A stretch of 18,609 nucleotides of DNA from Micavibrio_C sp964577255 (GTDB lineage: Bacteria > Pseudomonadota > Alphaproteobacteria > Micavibrionales > Micavibrionaceae): the NCBI GenBank assembly GCA_964577255.1, contig CAZNYM010000033.1:1-18609 (forward strand). The letters are read 5' to 3'. The position numbers and the translations under genes are program-made. Below the pieces are notes generated by a model. The model was not told where the DNA came from and searched no databases. It worked only from the letters and a program-made list of their open reading frames with translations. Shown in pieces: positions 14,648-18,609 of the stretch; position 1 is the first letter of the stretch, and each line of letters opens with the position of its first letter.

Positions 14648-16075
14648 CTAGGGTACAGGCCTGGGCGCGGTTTTGGCGCCTTCCGGCTGCGGGCTGAAAA
14701 ACCGGCGGAACAGCGGCCATATATCCTTGCGGTCAGTGATGCGGCCCATGAAGAACTGGTCGGGGAATTCGCGTGCCACGACTTCATAAGCATCCCACAA
14801 TCCGCCGAAATTGGTGCCTCTTTCGTTGATGTGGGTGTAGAAATAGGCCTGCATGCCGGGCAGGAGTTCCCGCAGCAGATCGCAGCAATATTTATTGTCG
14901 TCATACGCATTGTCGCCGTCCGAAGCGTGGGCGCCGAAAATATTCCACTGCGCCGGCGGATAGCGCTCGGGAATAATTTCTTTTTTCTTTTCATGGATGC
15001 TGGAAACACGCGTGCCGCCGCTTTTATCGGTATCGAAGAACGTTTCCTCATCGACTTCTTCGGCAACATCGGTGTGGCGTATGTAGACGATATCGACATG
15101 CTCGTATTTCATTTTCAGGAAATGCTGCAGCAGCCAGAAAAAAATCTTGGCGCGTTTTCTTGTTTCTTCGTCCATCGACCCTGACACGTCCATCTCACAG
15201 AACACGACCGCCTTGGTGATGGGAACAGGTTTTTCCTCGAAATGGCGGTAACGCAGATCGAAATTCTCGTCCCATTTGGGAATCCTGCCGATGCGTTCCT
15301 TCAGGTCCGCGACTTCCTTGTCTATCGCCGTGATTCTTTCAAGTTCAGGAGAGCTCACAAGAGTAAGCGCCTGCGGTTTGATCTCTCCGATGCGCTTTAC
15401 CAGCGCCGCGATCTTGTTTTTCCGCGACATTTCCCCGACGGCGAGCGCGAAGGCCGCGGCGGCGGCGAGGGGGGCAAGGATAGCCTCCTCTTCACTCAGA
15501 AGCTCTATGATCCGGTCCTGAAGCGGCCGGGCGGCGCCATCGCGCCGGGCATTGCGGCGCGACAGCGAGCGGCGGACATCGAGGCGGCTGTGCGGCCCCT
15601 GCGATGAATAGCCGGCGCGCTTGAATTCGGTTTGCGGCGAGTCGGTCTCAAGCTTTTTAACCTGATTGGGCAGTTCCAGATCGTGGAACAGCTTGTCGCG
15701 GAAATCCTCGGGCGAGAACACGACGGCGACGGTGTCACCATCCCCCTCGCCCGCCTCGTCCCCATCGCCATCACCGGAGCCGCCGCCCCCGCCGGAAGGG
15801 CGCGGGAAACGGTCGCCGGCCTTGAGATTTTTATTGCCGGACAGGACGACGTCACGGCGGCCGCCCGGCCCGTGCTGAATGGAGGGCTCGTGCAGGTCGC
15901 CCCTGGGGATTCTGACGACGAAACCATCCTTGCCGACATCGCCGATTTTCGAATCGGCCAGAGCCTTTTCGTGCGCTTCCTCGACATTCTTTTTATAGCG
16001 CGCCTCGAAGCGTTTGCGGCTGCTGATGTGGGTGTCGCCCTTATCCTCGCTGCGCGTATCGACCAAGTGCCCCAT
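14648..16075 (-). CDS. yeaH: YeaH-type DUF444 protein with von Willebrand A domain
   Basis: This is the VWA-like partner of PrkA. In E. coli, YeaH and YeaG act together in stationary-phase and nitrogen-starvation responses; the biochemical role is unresolved. The 475-residue protein has a basic N-terminus, a Gly/Asp-rich low-complexity stretch (94-114), an Ala-rich helical segment (about 197-216) and the DUF444 core. The core contains RYRHFEEKPVPITKAVVFCEMDVSGSMDEE, here described in parts: the MIDAS-like motif is DVSGS at 296-300. Further blocks include DIVYIRHTDVAEEVDEE and GGTRVSS. It is somewhat longer than E. coli YeaH (about 427). ATG 16075 has AGGA upstream. It sits 25 bp after prkA and 14 bp before spoVR. 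Confidence 0.93.
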   Translation of the reverse strand: MGHLVDTRSEDKGDTHISSRKRFEARYKKNVEEAHEKALADSKIGDVGKDGFVVRIPRGDLHEPSIQHGPGGRRDVVLSGNKNLKAGDRFPRPSGGGGGSGDGDGDEAGEGDGDTVAVVFSPEDFRDKLFHDLELPNQVKKLETDSPQTEFKRAGYSSQGPHSRLDVRRSLSRRNARRDGAARPLQDRIIELLSEEEAILAPLAAAAAFALAVGEMSRKNKIAALVKRIGEIKPQALTLVSSPELERITAIDKEVADLKERIGRIPKWDENFDLRYRHFEEKPVPITKAVVFCEMDVSGSMDEETRKRAKIFFWLLQHFLKMKYEHVDIVYIRHTDVAEEVDEETFFDTDKSGGTRVSSIHEKKKEIIPERYPPAQWNIFGAHASDGDNAYDDNKYCCDLLRELLPGMQAYFYTHINERGTNFGGLWDAYEVVAREFPDQFFMGRITDRKDIWPLFRRFFSPQPEGAKTAPRPVP

Positions 16076-16100
16076 GAAAATCCTGCCCGTGCTTTAAGGC

Positions 16101-18221
16101 TTACATGACAAGGCGGATCTTGTTGTCCTGCCACCATTGCACTTCACGGCGAACCATTTTCTCGGTGCGGCCGCCAGCCATCATGCGTTCGAGGAAGTCC
16201 TGATGATCTTTTTTCTCTTTCTCGGTCTTCTTGGGACCGAAAGACGCGATTTCAAGCGCGTCGGTCTTCGAGAAAATGATCTTTTCCATGACGTCACGGA
16301 ACTTCTGGTAGCTTTTCCAGTCCGGGTTGGCGCCGTTGTTGCGGTTGCGGAACTGCAGAACGTAACGCACCACGCTTTCACGGAACTTCTCGTTGTTGCT
16401 GATCCCGGCCGGTTTTTCGATTTCATCCGTCATCAGGCGGTTGAGATCGTCGCGCGAGAGCGCATCCGTGGTTTCAGGATCGATATAGCTGCTTTCATCC
16501 AGCCAGGCTTCGGCCCATTCGATGTAACGGTCGAATTTCGCCTGACCATACGCATCCGCGCCCTCGAGCGCGGCCGTGCGGATTTCGCGGTCGATGAAAC
16601 GCAGATACTGATCCTTTACCGGGCCGTCGACCAGCGCGATATAGCGGTCGCGGTCTTCGCTCCTGATTTTCTCGCTGTGCGTAAGCATTTCACGCAGGGC
16701 AGGAATAAGTTGAGGCGGATCAGCCGTTTTTTCGCCTGTTTTCTCGGCATTGCGGTTGAAGGTCGCCGAAAGCGTATCGAAGATGATACGCCGGTCGATC
16801 CCCGCCATGCCTTCCTTAGGTTCGCCCAGGCCGCGGGCATGGTCCCTGTATTCACTCAGGTTTTTGGCGCGCGGATCTTCGGATTTAAGATTCTCGCCGT
16901 CATAAACCCGCATCTTGGCCACCAGCGTCGAAGCGCCCTCGGGCGGCGGCTTGAGCCGCGTCAGCACCGAGAACTGCGCCAGAAGCTTGAGCGTGCCCGG
17001 AGCCACCGGCATGCCGGAATAATCGCTTTCGCGCAGATATTTTTCAAAAATCTTTTCTTCTTCGCTCGCGCGCAGCGTATAGGGGACGGTCACGAGATTC
17101 GTGCGGCTGATAAAGGCTACGTTGGTGGGGTTAACCTTGAATTTATCGTAATCGTCGTCATTCAGGTGCGCGAGGATCAGGCTGTCCGACGGGAAGCGTC
17201 CCACGCCGCCCACGCCCGAGAACATGCCTTCTTCGGTCGCTGTCAGCATGCAGTTGAGCGCCTTGGGGTTTTCAAGCTTGAGGATCTCGATCAGCTCGAC
17301 AACACCCTGATGCCCGCGGATGAGCCCGCCGGCCTGGTAGTTGTAGACGTCGGGATGGCTTTCGGAATAGGCGTCGTTCTGGCCCAGCTTGTTGATGTCG
17401 ATCCGGCCGACGAAATCGCCTTCGTCCTGGTTGTTGGCAGTGCCGGCCGTTACCATGCTGATGCCGTACTGGCTGTCCTGCGAGGGATAGACGCGCACGA
17501 CGTCGAACACGTCGGCGGGGTTGACGTCGATATCGGCAGGATCGGCGCCCTGCTCCGCGGCGCGGGCCTGACGGTACTCCTCAAGGCGCTCCAGCACCCA
17601 GCTCGACGGGCGCGCGCGCAGATAGCGGGGCGGAATGCCGAATTCCTTCTGCATATAGGCGCCGTCCTCCGCCTGGTCGAACAGGCACAGGGGGCTGTCC
17701 TTGGCGGGGGAAAGTTTACCCTTCATGGCGCCGTCCTTCGCGCGCAGGACGTAAAACGGCTCCTGCTCGGCCAGCTTCTTGATGATCTCGGCCAGGGTCG
17801 ATTTGCCGCCGCTGACGGGGCCCTTGAGCATCAGGATCTTTTTGCGCGCGGCGCCTCCTTTTTCAGCGTCTTCGAGGTGTTCGGCGATCTGCGTCACGAT
17901 GTCGTAGCCGCCGTCTTTCTCGCCGCCGAAGAAATCCTTGAAGGCGGGATAACGCTTGATGGTGCGGTTGTTGAAAATGGGTCCAAGGGCGGGATCCTTG
18001 GACGTGTCGACCAGCATGGGCGCGCCGAACGCCTTCAGAAGGCGCCCGAAAATGAGCATGTAGGCGCCGGAATCCTTGCGGCACAGTTCGAGATATTCCC
18101 CGAGCGCGTAGGATTTTTCCTTGCGCGCGCGCTGACGGTTCCTGAGTTTGTCGAAGATTTCACCGGACGAATGATCCCCGGCCGAATGATCTGAAGCAAC
18201 GCGGTTTGAATCCTGCGCCAT
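16101..18221 (-). CDS. prkA: PrkA-type serine protein kinase (YeaG)
   Basis: PrkA/YeaG combines an AAA+-like ATPase core with a kinase-related C-terminal domain and is tied to starvation and stress adaptation. The 706-residue protein has a P-loop GPVSGGKS (134-141), the PrkA block around FNNRTIKRYPAFKDFFGGE (83-101), a Walker-B/sensor region with LNCMLTATEEGMFSGVGG and a C-terminal kinase-like region from about residue 450. It is about 60 residues longer than E. coli YeaG, partly from an N-terminal hydrophilic extension that includes the duplicated pentapeptide DHSAG/DHSSG. A strong ribosome binding site (AGGGAGA) precedes ATG 18221. A sigma70-like promoter lies about 65-95 bp upstream of the start. 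It is first in prkA-yeaH-spoVR. Confidence 0.96.
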   Translation of the reverse strand: MAQDSNRVASDHSAGDHSSGEIFDKLRNRQRARKEKSYALGEYLELCRKDSGAYMLIFGRLLKAFGAPMLVDTSKDPALGPIFNNRTIKRYPAFKDFFGGEKDGGYDIVTQIAEHLEDAEKGGAARKKILMLKGPVSGGKSTLAEIIKKLAEQEPFYVLRAKDGAMKGKLSPAKDSPLCLFDQAEDGAYMQKEFGIPPRYLRARPSSWVLERLEEYRQARAAEQGADPADIDVNPADVFDVVRVYPSQDSQYGISMVTAGTANNQDEGDFVGRIDINKLGQNDAYSESHPDVYNYQAGGLIRGHQGVVELIEILKLENPKALNCMLTATEEGMFSGVGGVGRFPSDSLILAHLNDDDYDKFKVNPTNVAFISRTNLVTVPYTLRASEEEKIFEKYLRESDYSGMPVAPGTLKLLAQFSVLTRLKPPPEGASTLVAKMRVYDGENLKSEDPRAKNLSEYRDHARGLGEPKEGMAGIDRRIIFDTLSATFNRNAEKTGEKTADPPQLIPALREMLTHSEKIRSEDRDRYIALVDGPVKDQYLRFIDREIRTAALEGADAYGQAKFDRYIEWAEAWLDESSYIDPETTDALSRDDLNRLMTDEIEKPAGISNNEKFRESVVRYVLQFRNRNNGANPDWKSYQKFRDVMEKIIFSKTDALEIASFGPKKTEKEKKDHQDFLERMMAGGRTEKMVRREVQWWQDNKIRLVM
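18163..18192. repeat. Two tandem copies of a 15-bp unit in the 5' end of prkA
   Basis: CCGGACGAATGATCC (18163-18177) is followed directly by CCGGCCGAATGATCT (18178-18192), two mismatches in 15. Being a multiple of three, the duplication keeps the frame and encodes DHSAG-DHSSG at residues 11-20 of PrkA. It looks like a small in-frame slippage duplication. Confidence 0.85.
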
Positions 18222-18478
18222 GATACAGTCTCCCTGTTACGCTATCGTTGTTATTGATTATTATTTTTATGAAACCTCAATGTCCTCGATACGACAACGG
18301 GCTAGGACTGTCAACCCAAACCCGCCCGGCCGCCTGCACCGACGGGTTCTTCATTTTTCCTAAGAGCCCCCGTGCCGCCGCCCGATTTTCCGATGCGCGG
18401 GGATTTTTGACATAGAACTAAAGAGATGGTGCAGAAAAATATACATGAGACTTGCGAAAACATTCTTCCGGGAGCGCA
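18222..18478. other. Intergenic region upstream of prkA
   Basis: It contains the prkA promoter and, further right, a plus-strand TTGACA (18407-18412) with no clear -10 at the right distance. AT content rises at both ends, around a GC-rich middle. A 50-codon plus-strand frame opens at 18426 and ends at 18578 but has no good ribosome binding site. I see no RNA gene. Confidence 0.5.
18286..18314 (-). promoter_or_regulatory. Sigma70-like promoter for prkA-yeaH-spoVR
   Basis: On the minus strand a perfect -35 TTGACA (18309-18314) is followed by a 17-bp spacer and TATCGA (18286-18291), a partial -10. Transcription would start near 18279, giving an AT-rich leader of nearly 60 bases before the prkA ATG. 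The exact -35 and ideal spacing make this the best promoter in the window. Confidence 0.55.
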
Positions 18479-18609
18479 ATGGCAATCTATGAAGCAGTTA
18501 AATCTGAAGTTGCCAGTGGAGCATGAACCCGATGCATCCGTCGAAGGGCTGACATACGCGATCTCCTGGATAAAATGAACAAGCTAGATGATTTTAACGC
18601 TGAAATGCA
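18479..18609 (+). pseudogene. Possible 5' end of a rightward gene, interrupted by an in-frame TGA
   Basis: GGGAG (18470-18474) stands four bases before ATG 18479, which opens MAIYEAVKSEVASGA and then meets TGA at 18524-18526. The same frame then stays open to the window edge, with a helix-like sequence ADIRDLLDKMNKLDDFNAEM that includes another ATG at 18575. The options are a nonsense-mutated gene, a sequencing error, a short leader peptide upstream of a gene starting at 18575, or no gene. A competing frame (18426-18578) overlaps the 18575 start by ATGA. I do not recognise the product. Confidence 0.25.

Noticed and set aside
14634..14720. N-terminal extension of spoVR by 29 codons
   Set aside because: It overlaps the end of yeaH and shows no family similarity; ATG 14633 has a fitting Shine-Dalgarno sequence.
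16137..18194. A 685-codon open frame on the plus strand opposite prkA
   Set aside because: It mirrors prkA exactly, has low-complexity composition with no family motif, and is typical of high-GC antisense shadows.
18319..18348. AACCCG...CGGGTT inverted repeat followed by a T-rich stretch, as an intrinsic terminator
   Set aside because: The 6-bp stem has an 18-base loop and no plus-strand gene ends upstream of it; on the minus strand it lies upstream of the prkA promoter.
18524..18526. The in-frame TGA as a selenocysteine or reassigned codon
   Set aside because: TGA serves as the normal stop for several genes here (algA, algK, alg44, spoVR, first algG), and no SECIS-like hairpin or selenoprotein family is recognisable.

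Overview
The window is a chromosomal segment of a GC-rich Gram-negative bacterium. The gene content (signal peptides, lipoboxes, an outer-membrane porin ending in Tyr, and a prkA-yeaH-spoVR operon) points to a proteobacterium. Alphaproteobacteria is my best guess, from general gene style only. A 10-N scaffold gap at 4400-4409 suggests a draft or metagenome assembly.

About two thirds of the window (1-12771) is an alginate biosynthesis and export locus. It is broken into alternating transcription units rather than the single long operon known from Pseudomonas. Left to right: (-) algD followed by the first 35 codons of what is probably alg8; (+) algJ-algX; (-) algL; (+) two tandem algG-type epimerase genes; (-) alg44-algA-algK-algE. 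Together these cover GDP-mannose synthesis and its oxidation to GDP-mannuronate (AlgA, AlgD), polymerisation (Alg8, with c-di-GMP-sensing Alg44), O-acetylation (AlgJ, AlgX), epimerisation (two AlgG), periplasmic clean-up (AlgL) and outer-membrane export (AlgK, AlgE). AlgI, AlgF and a phosphomannose isomerase domain are not present in the window.

The locus is very compact. Same-strand neighbours overlap by ATGA (algG1/algG2, algA/algK, algK/algE). Both convergent pairs share a 4-bp palindrome that supplies both stop codons (CTAG for algX/algL, TTAA for algG2/algE), so no terminator fits between converging units.

Right of the alginate genes (12936-18221) lies prkA-yeaH-spoVR on the minus strand, the conserved PrkA kinase / DUF444 VWA / SpoVR operon linked to starvation and stationary phase. 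It reads toward alg44 across 164 bp in which I see no clear terminator. A good promoter (TTGACA, 17 bp, TATCGA) precedes prkA. The last about 390 bp hold that promoter, a plus-strand TTGACA and an AT-richer stretch with short overlapping reading frames, possibly the disrupted 5' end of a rightward gene.

The most notable points are the tandem AlgG paralogues, the lipoprotein form of AlgL, the very short AlgK, the mosaic operon layout with shared stops, and the juxtaposition of an exopolysaccharide locus with a starvation kinase operon. I see no CRISPR array, transposase, rRNA or tRNA gene.
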